Source of the DNA: Brevibacillus brevis
Lineage (GTDB): Bacteria; Bacillota; Bacilli; Brevibacillales; Brevibacillaceae
NCBI RefSeq assembly: GCF_900637055.1
Contig: NZ_LR134338.1
Location: forward strand, 5,486,501 to 5,550,500
Direction: 5' to 3'
DNA length: 64,000 nt
Shown: positions 1 to 8,876 of the stretch, piece by piece
Layout of the letters: each line of letters opens with the position of its first letter
How positions within the stretch are numbered: position 1 is the first letter of the stretch
Notes under the pieces: generated by a model
Database searches by the model: none
What the model was told of the DNA's origin: nothing
What the model saw: only the letters and a program-made list of their open reading frames with translations
Made by a program: the position numbers and the translations under genes

Positions 1-423
1 CGTGGAGAAGAACCGCAGGACCCGAGCTGCGTCAATGGTCTAGCGGCCTATGCTGTTTGGCAGGAAGCCTATGAAAAGGGAACGGTTGAGCCGAATGGCA
101 ACGCGTATACGACCGTGGTGAACGGGGATGCACGGCGCTATGCCTCTCTTTTCTGGAGCGAAATCGTTGATACGTGGACAGATTCTGTGTTTGATGAGGT
201 CCGCCCACTGATGAAAGAAGCGGCTAGCGTGTACGGGGCGATTGCCGATGGCTTTGACACGTTAAGCAAGCTCTTCCCATTCCCTGCTGGGGGCGAGCCG
301 AACGATGCGGAGCAAGGTAGGCAGGCTATTGCGTTGTTGAAGGCGATTGAGCGAAATGAACGTACTGCTGTATCCGTACTGGAACAAATACAGGCGGGGC
401 TTGAGAATAAAATAGGAAAGTAA
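1..423 (+). CDS. 3' end of an unrecognised protein gene (5' truncated by window edge)
   Basis: The reading frame is open from base 1 to the TAA at 421-423, giving the last 140 residues of a protein whose start lies outside the window. The visible part is acidic and probably helical, with several Tyr/Trp residues, an LFPFPAGGEP stretch and a terminal helix. It has no signal peptide or membrane segment in this part. I do not recognise the family with confidence; a cytoplasmic butirosin-BtrH/DUF4872-like protein is a weak guess from general appearance. It converges on the next gene across a shared terminator. Confidence 0.7.
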   Translation, partial: RGEEPQDPSCVNGLAAYAVWQEAYEKGTVEPNGNAYTTVVNGDARRYASLFWSEIVDTWTDSVFDEVRPLMKEAASVYGAIADGFDTLSKLFPFPAGGEPNDAEQGRQAIALLKAIERNERTAVSVLEQIQAGLENKIGK

Positions 424-428
424 ACAGA

Positions 429-463
429 AAGAAGTAAGGCGATTTATGGTCGCCTTACTTCTT
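429..463. terminator. Bidirectional rho-independent terminator
   Basis: A perfect 12-bp inverted repeat (GAAGTAAGGCGA at 431-442 and its complement at 450-461) has an A-rich left side and a T-rich right side. It serves both convergent genes. The stop codon of the leftward gene lies in the loop. Confidence 0.85.
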
Positions 464-2072
464 TTAGGTTATTGCTCCATTCAAACTTCCCGCTTACTGC
501 ATCTACGGTTGGCCAGCCCTTATAAGTATCAATTGTATAGACGAGCTGAAGATAAGGGGATTTTTTGCCATTGTAGGTGGGCCAGAAGTAGGACAGCTTG
601 AGCGGAAGATTCTTTGCTGCCAGATCAGCAGCTTGCTGTGCAGTCACAGATGGTTTACGTACTGGAAGTCCGCCTTCCTCGTTCGGCATAGTTGGAGAGA
701 AATATACGACTTGGCCGCTCTTCATTTCGATCACGACCCAATAATTGTGATCGAGCACAGGCAGACCATTTTGGAGCCTATGAAACCTGAATGAATAATT
801 ATCTGTATGTCTTTCCTTAACCTTATTTAATTCCATCATCCAGTCGGCCAACACCGCAGGTTTATATGGATCGAATATCTCTACTTGCCATTCATTAGCC
901 GAAATCGGAGCATACGATTCAAGGACGGCAATCGCTTTTTTTAGTGCTTCTTCCCTTGTCAATGGAATAGATAGATTTTCCTTTCGTGTCCAATCCATAG
1001 CATTGATAACCTGTCCAGTAGATTCGTCCACCGTAAGGAGAATATCCACCCCACCACGATCTGTCCAAGAATAAACGAAGTCTCCCCAAGTATTCCTTGC
1101 ATCATAGGGCATATTCGTGAGCTTTTTATCTGTTCCAAACAAATTCGTAATAATTTTCTCTGCCTCAGCTCGGTTTGAGACAATCAGTGAGTTCTCTTTT
1201 GGAGTGATCGTAATGTTCTTCACATTGACAGGATTTCGTTTTCCATCGTCTACGATCTCTAATCCGCTAGGCGCTTCAATCTGCTTTCCTGTTACAGCAT
1301 CTATAAATGGTGAAGTTCTCCATGCATATTGTATACTCGGTTTGCCGTCGCTCCCTTCCTGAACATATCCGTAGTCGAAATGATCGGGGGTGAATAACTG
1401 CTCTGTGATGGCTTCTGGTGCCAATGCCGATTTTGGATCAGGAACCTTGGTATCTTCCAAATCAAGTGGATGAAAAGACAAACTTAAAAGATGACCTTCG
1501 TAATCCGTGACCATGTATATGCCTGTCAGGATCCCTCTATCTACTTCCAAACCATTCAGCATAGCAGGATATTCTATGTACCGAAATCTGACTATCTCGG
1601 GACGCTTCTCCTTAATTTGCGATAATTTAGGATTACCTGTCATTTTCCGTTTATCTGACCATTGTACGGCGAGCAAATGTTTTTCTGCACGCTGCAACAA
1701 AATCTCGTCCGTTACTCTCCCTTTAGCATTCCAAATATCCAGGGCTGCGTTATAGTCGAGCATTTCCCCGGTTTCCCTATCAAAAACGAGAGAGGCTCCA
1801 ACGTACTCATCTTTTGGATGACTCATGTACAAGACTACTTCATTACCCGTCCTCAGTTTAACGGTTCGCACTGTCAACGTTTTTAATTCGGGCTCCAGCT
1901 CTTCTAAAGCAGCCACAATTTGAGCGGCGCCTTCTGGGAGGTTGATTTCTTCTGGAGCTGGGGCTGCTGTGCTTTTCAGGAGGATTTCAGGGCTTGCAGC
2001 CAATGCCGGTCCACTTGTTCCAAAGAGTATCGTTGCTACTGTTAGAACAATTGATAAGCATTTTTTGAACAT
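444..2072 (-). CDS. Secreted YcdB/YcdC-type (PepSY-like) protein, copy 1
   Basis: Predicted exported protein of 542 residues. The N-terminus MFKKCLSIVLTVATILFG followed by ALAAS is a clear Sec signal peptide. The mature part has two repeats of the YcdB/YcdC (PepSY-related) kind, marked by phrases such as FDRETGEMLDY, SLSFHPLDLED and a C-terminal YTIDTYKGWPTVDAVSGK. Such proteins in Bacillus are of unknown function, often near wall or protease genes. I chose the ATG at 2072 because an AAAGG ribosome site sits 10 bases upstream, whereas the TTG nine bases earlier is too close. It lies 48 bp after a paralogue and is probably its operon partner. Function is not established. Confidence 0.8.
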   Translation of the reverse strand: MFKKCLSIVLTVATILFGTSGPALAASPEILLKSTAAPAPEEINLPEGAAQIVAALEELEPELKTLTVRTVKLRTGNEVVLYMSHPKDEYVGASLVFDRETGEMLDYNAALDIWNAKGRVTDEILLQRAEKHLLAVQWSDKRKMTGNPKLSQIKEKRPEIVRFRYIEYPAMLNGLEVDRGILTGIYMVTDYEGHLLSLSFHPLDLEDTKVPDPKSALAPEAITEQLFTPDHFDYGYVQEGSDGKPSIQYAWRTSPFIDAVTGKQIEAPSGLEIVDDGKRNPVNVKNITITPKENSLIVSNRAEAEKIITNLFGTDKKLTNMPYDARNTWGDFVYSWTDRGGVDILLTVDESTGQVINAMDWTRKENLSIPLTREEALKKAIAVLESYAPISANEWQVEIFDPYKPAVLADWMMELNKVKERHTDNYSFRFHRLQNGLPVLDHNYWVVIEMKSGQVVYFSPTMPNEEGGLPVRKPSVTAQQAADLAAKNLPLKLSYFWPTYNGKKSPYLQLVYTIDTYKGWPTVDAVSGKFEWSNNLKEVRRP

Positions 2073-2120
2073 GTTGATCAAGCCTTTCTCTCTTCCTGTC
2101 TCGTATTTCTATACGGGCTA

Positions 2121-3746
2121 CTATTCCTCGGACTCACTCCATTTGAACGATCCGTTTACGGCATCTACAGTTGGCCAGCCTTTGCTGGTATCGAGTTTGT
2201 AGGCAAGAATGGGAGCATTATGATCACTGGATGTCGGCCAGATGTACGTCAGCTTTATTGGTACATTTTTGGCGAAAATTTCAGCAACCTGCTGGTCTGT
2301 TACGGATGGTTTGAGCACAGGATATTTGCGATCCTCTGCGGGAACTGAGACTAGGAACTCTGCGACTTGTCCTTTCCTTGGATCAATAACTACTCCATAG
2401 GAATACTCCATGACTGGTATACCGTTTTGTTTCTCGAAAAATAAAAAGCCATACTGCTCGACGGATTTCTTTTCCTCAGTCTTTTGCTTGTTATCCCGAT
2501 CCGAAAGAACCTTCATAGCCAGTGGATCTTCTGGTTTGATCCGTTCGTACATTTCGACTTGCCATTCGGATTTTTTAGCGTAAGGCTCCAAGAAAGCAAT
2601 CGCCTTTTGTAACGACTGTTCTTTGGTGAGCGGAGCAGGAAGATTTGGGATATGCGTCCAATATAGATAACCGCCAATCTCTCCCGTCAATTGGTCTACC
2701 ATTACAGAAGCGTAATTGACTTCAACATAGTTCGCCCAATAATGATTGATTATGCCGTCCTGCTCCTCCTTTCGATAGGTCGGATACGTCTTCTTCGTAT
2801 CTATTCCAAACAGTCGCTCTAAAATTTGTGTATCCGTTGCATTTTTCTCAATGAATGGCTTTGCCTGGGGCTTCAAGGAAATATTTTTTAGATCAGGAGC
2901 ATTTAGCTTGCCTTCCCCGTTTTCTTCCCCCCATCCATCAACGATCTGCTCGCCTGTCAGTGCATCAAATATTGGAGATGTTCTTAGCTTATACGCTAAT
3001 CCAGACTTGCCTTCACTACCTTCCCATACATAACCATACTGGATACGTTCAGGTGTAAAAATCTGCTTCTGGATCGCATCTTTTGTGACAGCTTTTTTCG
3101 GGTCAGCAACCTGAACTCCCTTTAAATCGAGTGCTTCAAACGAAACCCCGATTAAATGACCGGCCGTATCCATGTCTACATCTATACCAAAACGTGTTCC
3201 TTCTATTTCCAAACCGTTCAACAAAATCGGATAATAGACATTTCGGAATTCACTCGATTCTTCCTGATCTTCCACGAACGTGGACAATTGAGGAGCATTC
3301 GCCATACTTCGCTTCTTCGCCCCAAGCAACTCCTCAACGGCTTTATCGGCTTTTTTCAAAATGGCCTCATCTGTTGCTTTTTCTGTCTGGTCCCAAATGA
3401 TAGTGGCAGCCTCGAAACCAACCATTTCACCGCTATTGCGATCAAAAAGGATATACGCATCCTCGTGTATATTGTCGGGATGATGCATAGTCAAGACCAC
3501 TTGATTTTCATCTTGCTCGGAAATGAAGACTTCCCTCACCGTCAAACCTTTTAGGGCAGGCTCCAGATTCTCCAGGGCAGCGACAATCTCTAGCGCACGA
3601 GAAGGCAGCTTGATTTGGTCTTCGGATGAGGTTTCTGCATTTTTCAAAATCATTTCCGGACTTGCAGCAAATGCCTGGGCACCCGTTCCCAGCAGCATGG
3701 TTGTCACTGCAAAGGCAGCCGTCGCACTTTTCCAATTTTGTGTCAT
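2121..3746 (-). CDS. Secreted YcdB/YcdC-type (PepSY-like) protein, copy 2
   Basis: A 541-residue paralogue of the downstream gene, with signal peptide (AAFAVTTMLLGTGAQAFAAS) and the same two-repeat layout, including FDRNSGEMVGFEA, GVSFEALDLKG and a C-terminal YKLDTSKGWPTVDAVNG. The match runs along the full length, so the pair arose by tandem duplication and then diverged. The second ATG (3746) is preferred because AGGAGA lies 7 bases upstream of it and only 1 base from the first ATG. Likely role: an exported, wall-side protein of unknown activity, since PepSY-like domains sometimes inhibit proteases in cis or trans. Confidence 0.8.
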   Translation of the reverse strand: MTQNWKSATAAFAVTTMLLGTGAQAFAASPEMILKNAETSSEDQIKLPSRALEIVAALENLEPALKGLTVREVFISEQDENQVVLTMHHPDNIHEDAYILFDRNSGEMVGFEAATIIWDQTEKATDEAILKKADKAVEELLGAKKRSMANAPQLSTFVEDQEESSEFRNVYYPILLNGLEIEGTRFGIDVDMDTAGHLIGVSFEALDLKGVQVADPKKAVTKDAIQKQIFTPERIQYGYVWEGSEGKSGLAYKLRTSPIFDALTGEQIVDGWGEENGEGKLNAPDLKNISLKPQAKPFIEKNATDTQILERLFGIDTKKTYPTYRKEEQDGIINHYWANYVEVNYASVMVDQLTGEIGGYLYWTHIPNLPAPLTKEQSLQKAIAFLEPYAKKSEWQVEMYERIKPEDPLAMKVLSDRDNKQKTEEKKSVEQYGFLFFEKQNGIPVMEYSYGVVIDPRKGQVAEFLVSVPAEDRKYPVLKPSVTDQQVAEIFAKNVPIKLTYIWPTSSDHNAPILAYKLDTSKGWPTVDAVNGSFKWSESEE

Positions 3747-3829
3747 GAACATTTCTCCTAATCAATTATGATGATAGCTACGCATTCTATCTTACCTTTT
3801 TTTCCACTATTTAGCATAGCTTACGGCAC

Positions 3830-3867
3830 AAAAAAACAGCACTCTCCCCTTACAGAGAAAGTGCTGT
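3830..3867 (-). terminator. Terminator after gatB
   Basis: On the minus strand ACAGCACT (complement of 3860-3867) pairs with AGTGCTGT (complement of 3836-3843) and is followed by a run of seven T (complement of 3830-3836). It lies 13 bases past the gatB stop codon and closes the gatCAB operon. Confidence 0.85.
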
Positions 3868-3879
3868 CTTATGTTTGGC

Positions 3880-5316
3880 CTACAGGCTGTTCAATACTTC
3901 CTGAATCAACTTGTTTACCATTCCCGGGTTTGCCTTACCTTTGGTTTGCTTCATGACCTGACCAACAAAGAAAGCAGCTGCTTTTTCGTTTCCGGACTTG
4001 AAGTCTGCCACGGCTTGCGGGTTGGAATTGACCGCATCGACGACGATTTGACGCAGAGCGCCTTCATCGCTGATTTGGACGAGTCCTTTTTCTTCGACGA
4101 TCTGCTTCGGCTCTTTGCCGGTCTCCACCATCTCTTTGAAGACGGTTTTGGCGATTTTGGAGGAAATGGTTCCGTCCTCGATCAGCTTGATCATCTCACC
4201 CAAGCCTTTTGGTGTCATTTTCACATCAGCAAACACCAGGTTGTTAGCGTTGAGGTGTGCCAACAGGTCTACCATCAGCCAGTTCGCTACTGACTTCGGC
4301 TCTGCTCCTGTTTTCACAGTCTCATCAAAGAAATCAGCCGTCTCCTTGGAGATCGTAATGACTCCTGCATCATCCTTAGACAAGCCAAACTCGTTCACAT
4401 AGCGTGCTTGACGAGCATCTGGCAGCTCTGGAATGGTCGCGCGAACCGCTTCAATCCACTCCTCGGAAATTTGCATGCGAACCAGATCCGGGTCTGGGAA
4501 GTAACGATAGTCGTGCGCTTCCTCTTTGGAACGCATCGTCAACGTCTTCTTGTTCGCTTCATCCCAACGGCGCGTTTCCTGAACGACTTTGCCACCGGAT
4601 GAAACTACCTCCATCTGACGCTGTACCTCGTACTCCAAGCCCATTTGTACGTTGCGGAAGGAGTTCATGTTTTTCAGCTCGGCCTTGGTTCCGAATTCTT
4701 CTTGACCATACGGGCGAATGGAAACGTTAGCGTCGCAACGCAGGGAGCCTTGTTCCATGCGAACGTCAGATACTTCGGTGTACTGGATGATCGCTTTCAG
4801 CTTTTCCAGATACGCACGGGCTTCTTCCGGTGTGCGGATGTCCGGCTCAGAAACGATCTCTACGAGCGGTACCCCGACGCGGTTAAAGTCTACCAGAGAC
4901 TCTCCGCCAAAATCGCTGTGCGTCAGCTTGCCCGCATCCTCTTCCAAATGCAGACGAGTGATGCCAATGCGCTTCGTCTCACCGTTTACTTCGATGTCGA
5001 TCCAGCCATTGTAGCCGATTGGCTGGTCAAACTGCGAGATTTGGTACGCTTTTGGCGAGTCTGGATAAAAGTAGTTCTTGCGGTCGAACTTGGTCTCGCG
5101 GGAAATCTCGCAGTTGAGGGCGAGTGCTGCTTTCATCGCGAATTCTACCGCTTGCTTGTTCGTTACAGGCAGTACACCTGGATGTCCCAAGCAGATCGGG
5201 CATGTATGTGTATTCGGCGGTGCACCAAATTCAGTCGGGCAGCCGCAAAAGATTTTACTGTTGGTCGATAGCTCGGCGTGAACCTCCAAGCCGATGACGG
5301 TTTCGTACTTGCTCAT
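3880..5316 (-). CDS. gatB: Aspartyl/glutamyl-tRNA amidotransferase subunit B
   Basis: GatB (478 residues, normal length) phosphorylates the side chain of Glu on tRNA(Gln), or Asp on tRNA(Asn), and receives ammonia from GatA to make the amide. Family signatures seen include the N-terminal YETVIGLEVHAELST, the zinc-site cysteines in FCGCPTEFG and CPICLGHPG, and LEEDAGKL and DFNRVGVPLVEIV. The C-terminal YqeY-like tail domain (about 330-478) is complete. It starts at ATG behind GAGGGGG, four bases after the gatA stop, so it is translationally coupled. Order gatC-gatA-gatB is standard for Firmicutes that lack GlnRS. Confidence 0.98.
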   Translation of the reverse strand: MSKYETVIGLEVHAELSTNSKIFCGCPTEFGAPPNTHTCPICLGHPGVLPVTNKQAVEFAMKAALALNCEISRETKFDRKNYFYPDSPKAYQISQFDQPIGYNGWIDIEVNGETKRIGITRLHLEEDAGKLTHSDFGGESLVDFNRVGVPLVEIVSEPDIRTPEEARAYLEKLKAIIQYTEVSDVRMEQGSLRCDANVSIRPYGQEEFGTKAELKNMNSFRNVQMGLEYEVQRQMEVVSSGGKVVQETRRWDEANKKTLTMRSKEEAHDYRYFPDPDLVRMQISEEWIEAVRATIPELPDARQARYVNEFGLSKDDAGVITISKETADFFDETVKTGAEPKSVANWLMVDLLAHLNANNLVFADVKMTPKGLGEMIKLIEDGTISSKIAKTVFKEMVETGKEPKQIVEEKGLVQISDEGALRQIVVDAVNSNPQAVADFKSGNEKAAAFFVGQVMKQTKGKANPGMVNKLIQEVLNSL

Positions 5317-5320
5317 GCTC

Positions 5321-6793
5321 TTACCCCCTCACCCATTCCGGTTTGCGACCGTAGAAGCCTGCGGTTTGTTCATACGCATGGGCTACGCGCAATACGGTGG
5401 ATTCGTCAAATGCACGTCCTACGATCTGCAAACCGATCGGCAGACCGTTTTTGGAGAATCCGCACGGCACGCTGATTGCTGGCAGACCAGCCAGGTTTAC
5501 AGGAACGGTACAAATATCCTCCAGATACATTTTCACCGGATCATCTACGTTTTCGCCTACTTTGAAAGCCGTAGAAGGCGTGGTTGGGTGCAGGATGACA
5601 TCGTAGTCAGCAAAAATGCTGTTGAAGTCCTGAATGATCAGGGTACGCACCTGCTGCGCCTTTTTGTAGTAAGCATCGTAATAACCAGACGAGAGCGCGT
5701 AGGTTCCGAGCATGATGCGGCGCTTCACTTCTGGGCCAAAGCCTTGGCTGCGGGATTCCTTGTACAGCTCGATCAGGTTTGCCGCATTGTCTGCACGCAC
5801 ACCATAACGAACGCCATCAAAACGAGCCAGGTTGGACGAAGCTTCAGACGAAGACAAGAGGTAGTAAGCCGGCACTGCATATTCCGTGTGCGGCATAGAA
5901 ACCTCGCTCCATGTAGCACCCATGCTCTCCAGCTGCTTCAATGCTGCCAGAACCGCATCGCGAACCTCAGGGTCAATCCCTTCTCCGATCAACTCTTTCG
6001 GTACCCCAATACGCAGTCCTTTTACATCTCCAGTCAATGCGGACAAGTAATCCGGTACGTCCACATTGGCAGAGGTAGAGTCGTATTCATCATGTCCCGC
6101 AATCGCTTGCAGCACATAGGCGGAATCCTCAACGTTTTTCGTCACAGGTCCGATCTGATCCAGCGAGGACGCGAACGCAACCAGCCCGAAACGGGAGACG
6201 CGTCCATACGTAGGCTTCAAGCCGACAACGCCACAAAAAGCAGCAGGCTGACGGATGGAACCGCCTGTATCAGAGCCGAGTGTGAAGTAAAAATGACGCG
6301 CAGCCATTGCCGCCGCTGAGCCACCGGAAGAGCCTCCCGGAACGTAGTCGGTGTTCCACGGGTTTTTCGCTGGGAAAAAGCCGGAATTTTCATTGGAGCC
6401 GCCCATCGCAAACTCGTCCATGTTCAGCTTCGCAACGATGACGGCATCGGCATCCTTCACCTTTTTGGAAACAGTCCCGTCATGGACCGGATCGTAGTTC
6501 GCCAAAAATTTGCTCGCGCAAGTCGTGCGAACGTCTTTTGTAACCAGGTTGTCCTTCAGTCCGGCAGGCAAGCCGTAGAGAAGACCCAGCTCCTCATTTC
6601 CCTTGACCAGGCGCTCGTCCAATTGACGGGCATGAGCCAAGGCTCCCTCTTCATCTACATGCAGGACGGATTTGATTTCTCCGTCATGCTCCTTGATGCT
6701 GGCGATGGAAGCCTGCACCAGATCCGTTACCGAAATCTCTTTTGCGCGCAGGGCGCTATGTATCTCAGACAATCGCTTGTCAAACAGCGACAC
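5321..6793 (-). CDS. gatA: Aspartyl/glutamyl-tRNA amidotransferase subunit A
   Basis: GatA (490 residues) is the glutaminase/amidase of the GatCAB complex that releases ammonia from glutamine. It belongs to the amidase-signature family: the Gly/Ser-rich core VPGGSSGGSAAAMAA (about residues 150-165) and TDTGGSIRQPAAFCG hold the Ser-cisSer-Lys triad, with the lysine in YGLPAGLKDNL near residue 79. The start is GTG at 6793, 8 bases after GGGAGGA. It lies between gatC and gatB in one operon. Nothing is missing or unusual. Confidence 0.98.
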   Translation of the reverse strand: MSLFDKRLSEIHSALRAKEISVTDLVQASIASIKEHDGEIKSVLHVDEEGALAHARQLDERLVKGNEELGLLYGLPAGLKDNLVTKDVRTTCASKFLANYDPVHDGTVSKKVKDADAVIVAKLNMDEFAMGGSNENSGFFPAKNPWNTDYVPGGSSGGSAAAMAARHFYFTLGSDTGGSIRQPAAFCGVVGLKPTYGRVSRFGLVAFASSLDQIGPVTKNVEDSAYVLQAIAGHDEYDSTSANVDVPDYLSALTGDVKGLRIGVPKELIGEGIDPEVRDAVLAALKQLESMGATWSEVSMPHTEYAVPAYYLLSSSEASSNLARFDGVRYGVRADNAANLIELYKESRSQGFGPEVKRRIMLGTYALSSGYYDAYYKKAQQVRTLIIQDFNSIFADYDVILHPTTPSTAFKVGENVDDPVKMYLEDICTVPVNLAGLPAISVPCGFSKNGLPIGLQIVGRAFDESTVLRVAHAYEQTAGFYGRKPEWVRG

Positions 6794-6825
6794 AGTGGGT
6801 TCCTCCCTTCTCGTTATCCAGTAGG

Positions 6826-7116
6826 TTATTCGAATACAGCCGGCACTTTAAACTGCCCGTCTTCGTGGTCCGGTGCGTTTTTCAGCACGTCCTCACGCGG
6901 CAGGGACGGTCTATTTACGTCTTCGCGCATGACATTTTTCACGTCTGTAGCATGGCTGGTTGGCTCAATATTGGATGTATCGAGCTCATTCAGCTTGGCT
7001 GCAAAATCAAGAATCGCATTCAGGTCTTTTGTGTACCGCTCCGCTTCTTCCTCAGTGAGCTGCAAACGGGCCAAATTAGCTACGTGTTCTACTTCTTTGC
7101 GAGTAATGGCACTCAT
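6826..7116 (-). CDS. gatC: Aspartyl/glutamyl-tRNA amidotransferase subunit C
   Basis: GatC (96 residues from the ATG at 7116) is the small clamp-like subunit that holds GatA and GatB together. It has the typical helical pattern VEHVANLARLQLTEEE and the C-terminal LREDV-like segment (here MREDVNRPSLPREDVLKNAP). A longer form from a GTG at 7125 is possible, but GGAGGTGG is spaced correctly only for the ATG. It is the first gene of gatCAB and is followed upstream by the palindromic repeat array. Confidence 0.95.
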   Translation of the reverse strand: MSAITRKEVEHVANLARLQLTEEEAERYTKDLNAILDFAAKLNELDTSNIEPTSHATDVKNVMREDVNRPSLPREDVLKNAPDHEDGQFKVPAVFE

Positions 7117-7275
7117 TCTTTCCACCTCCGAATCGTATCACATAACTTTGATCTTACTTGAAAAGAGCAGGTTCAGTCAATTTTCGCAGGGATTTCGGCA
7201 GGGAAAACAAATAATGTTTTCGGCAAAAAAATATTGATCGATTATTAACCAGTAAAAAACTTTGTCCGGCTGTTT

Positions 7276-7792
7276 TGGTGGGGAGGAAACAGGAGAAAAC
7301 GCTCAGCTTCTTGTCCCACCCGCTGGGGGATTCACTGCCCGACTCCATGCAAAAAGCGAAACCGCGTCCAAAGTAGTCCTTTCAGGATGTATTTCAGAGG
7401 TGGACGCTTAAGAGCGTGTTTCGCTTTTTGCATTCCGTCTCGGTCGGTGTACCAAAGATCTTCGCTTTTTTCTCCTGTTTCCTCTACGAGCTTTCCGTGT
7501 TTACCGGGTCTTAAATGCCTTAAAAGATTGAAGAATGTAAGAAGTTACGCTAGAGAAGAATATTTCCAGACGTAGCGACTTGTGGAGTCCTACCAAGCGG
7601 AGAAGGGATTTGCGGGCAAAAGAAACGCAACGTGCCTCCGCGACGAAGCGGCTACCACTTTTGCGTTTCCCCGCAAGTCCCTTCGGAGCGGGCAGTCTCA
7701 ACCCCCAGCAGGACGGAGCCTGGAGCCTAGACTGGAAATATTCTTCTCCCCAACGCAGCTGCCTATTTAGAGAGCTTAAGTTGTTGCTGTAG
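7276..7792. repeat. 517-bp palindromic repeat, unit 1 of 3
   Basis: First copy of a tandem repeat. It begins TGGTGGGGAGGAAACAGGAG and contains two large nested palindromes. Palindrome 1: 7284-7299 pairs with 7468-7483 (16 bp perfect), and inside it 7347-7362 pairs with 7418-7433 (16 bp perfect). Palindrome 2: 7554-7569 pairs with 7732-7747 (16 bp perfect), and inside it 7601-7630 pairs imperfectly with 7661-7684. Open frames inside (62-132 codons) are by-products of the palindromes and lack ribosome sites, so I do not call them genes. Confidence 0.9.
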
Positions 7793-8310
7793 TGCTGGGG
7801 AGGAAACAGGAGAAAACGCTCAGCTTCTAGGTCCACCCGCTGTGGGATTGACTGCCCGGCTCCATGAAAAAAGCGAAACCCGCGTCCAAAGTCGTCCATT
7901 CAGGGGGTATCTCAGAGGTGGACGCTAAGGGCTTGTTTCTCTTTTTTTCATTGCGCCTCGGGCGGTGTCCCTAAGATCTTCGCTTTTTTCTCCTGTTTCC
8001 TCTACGAGCTTTCCGTGTTTACCGATCTTTTAACGACTTGAAAGATTGAAGAATGTAAGAAGTTACACCAGAAAAGAATATTTCCAGACGTAGCGACTTG
8101 TGGAGTCCTACCTAGCGGAGAAGGGATTTGCGGGCAAAAGAAACGCAACGTGCCCCGACTTCGAAGCGGCTACCACTTTTGCGTTTCCCCGCAAGTCCCT
8201 TCGGAGCGGACAGTCTCAACCCCCAGCAGGACGGAGCCTGGAGCCTAGACTGGAAATATTCTTCTCCCCACGGCAGCTGCCTATTTAGAGACCTTAAGTT
8301 GTTGCTGTTG
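7793..8310. repeat. 517-bp palindromic repeat, unit 2 of 3
   Basis: Second copy, offset 517 bp from the first (the AGGAAACAGG start is at 7284 and again at 7801). It keeps both nested palindromes. Differences from unit 1 include changes in loop sequences and matching changes in parts of the stems, for example around the sequence following ACGCAACGTGC. That suggests structure is conserved more strongly than loop sequence, although I only compared by eye. Confidence 0.9.
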
Positions 8311-8793
8311 TGGTGGGGAGGAAACAGGAGAAAACGCTCAGCTTCTAGGTCCACCCGCTGGGGGATTCACTGCCCGGCTCCATGAAAAAAAGCGAAACCC
8401 GCGTCCAAAGTCGTCCATTCAGGGGGTATCTCAGAGGTGGACGCTAAAGGCTTGTTTCTCTTTTTTTCATTGCGCCTCGGTCGGCGTCCCAAAGATCTTC
8501 GCTTTTTTCTCCTGTTTCCTCTACGAGCTTTCCGTGTTTACCGATCTTTAACGACTTAAAAGATTGAAGAATGTAAGAAGTTACGCCAGAGAAGAATATT
8601 TCCAGACGTAGCGACTTGTGGAGTCCTACCAAGCGGAGAAGGGATTTGCGGGCAAAAGAAACGCAACGTGCCTCCGCGACGAAGCGGCTACCACTTTTGC
8701 GTTTCCCCGCAAGTCCCTTCGGAGCGGGCAGTCTCAACCCCCAGCAGGACGGAGCCTGGAGCCTAGACTGGAAATATTCTTCTCCCCACCACA
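8311..8793. repeat. 517-bp palindromic repeat, unit 3 of 3
   Basis: Third copy, offset 518 bp from the second. It ends at TCCCCACCA (8785-8793), which is the inverse of the TGGTGGGGA that opens the array at 7276, so the whole array is framed by short inverted ends. After this point the sequence departs from the repeat and leads into the psd terminator. No transposase or other gene is associated. Confidence 0.88.
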
Positions 8794-8823
8794 GCCACAT
8801 CTCTTAGAAAACTTCATCTCCTA

Positions 8824-8855
8824 AGAAAAACAAGTCCAAGGCATTTGCCCTGGAC
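8824..8855 (-). terminator. Terminator after psd
   Basis: A near-perfect hairpin (GTCCA-A-GGCA with TGCC-C-TGGAC, 8834-8855) is followed on the minus strand by a T-rich run (complement of 8826-8830). It lies about 20 bases beyond the psd stop codon. Confidence 0.8.
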
Positions 8856-8876
8856 TGTGATCTCTTTTGCCGTTTG

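Noticed and set aside
4645..7237. Long plus-strand frames opposite gatB, gatA and gatC
   Set aside because: They mirror conserved genes and have no start signals or recognisable domains.
7276..8793. CRISPR array
   Set aside because: Three units of 517 bp with no short repeats or unique spacers, and no cas genes nearby.
7276..8793. Insertion sequence or transposon remnant
   Set aside because: Short inverted ends are present, but there is no transposase frame and no clear target-site duplication.
7387..8824. Eleven open frames of 60-130 codons on both strands in the repeat array
   Set aside because: They repeat with the 517-bp units, appear on both strands of the palindromes and have no ribosome sites. 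They are by-products of the repeat, not genes.
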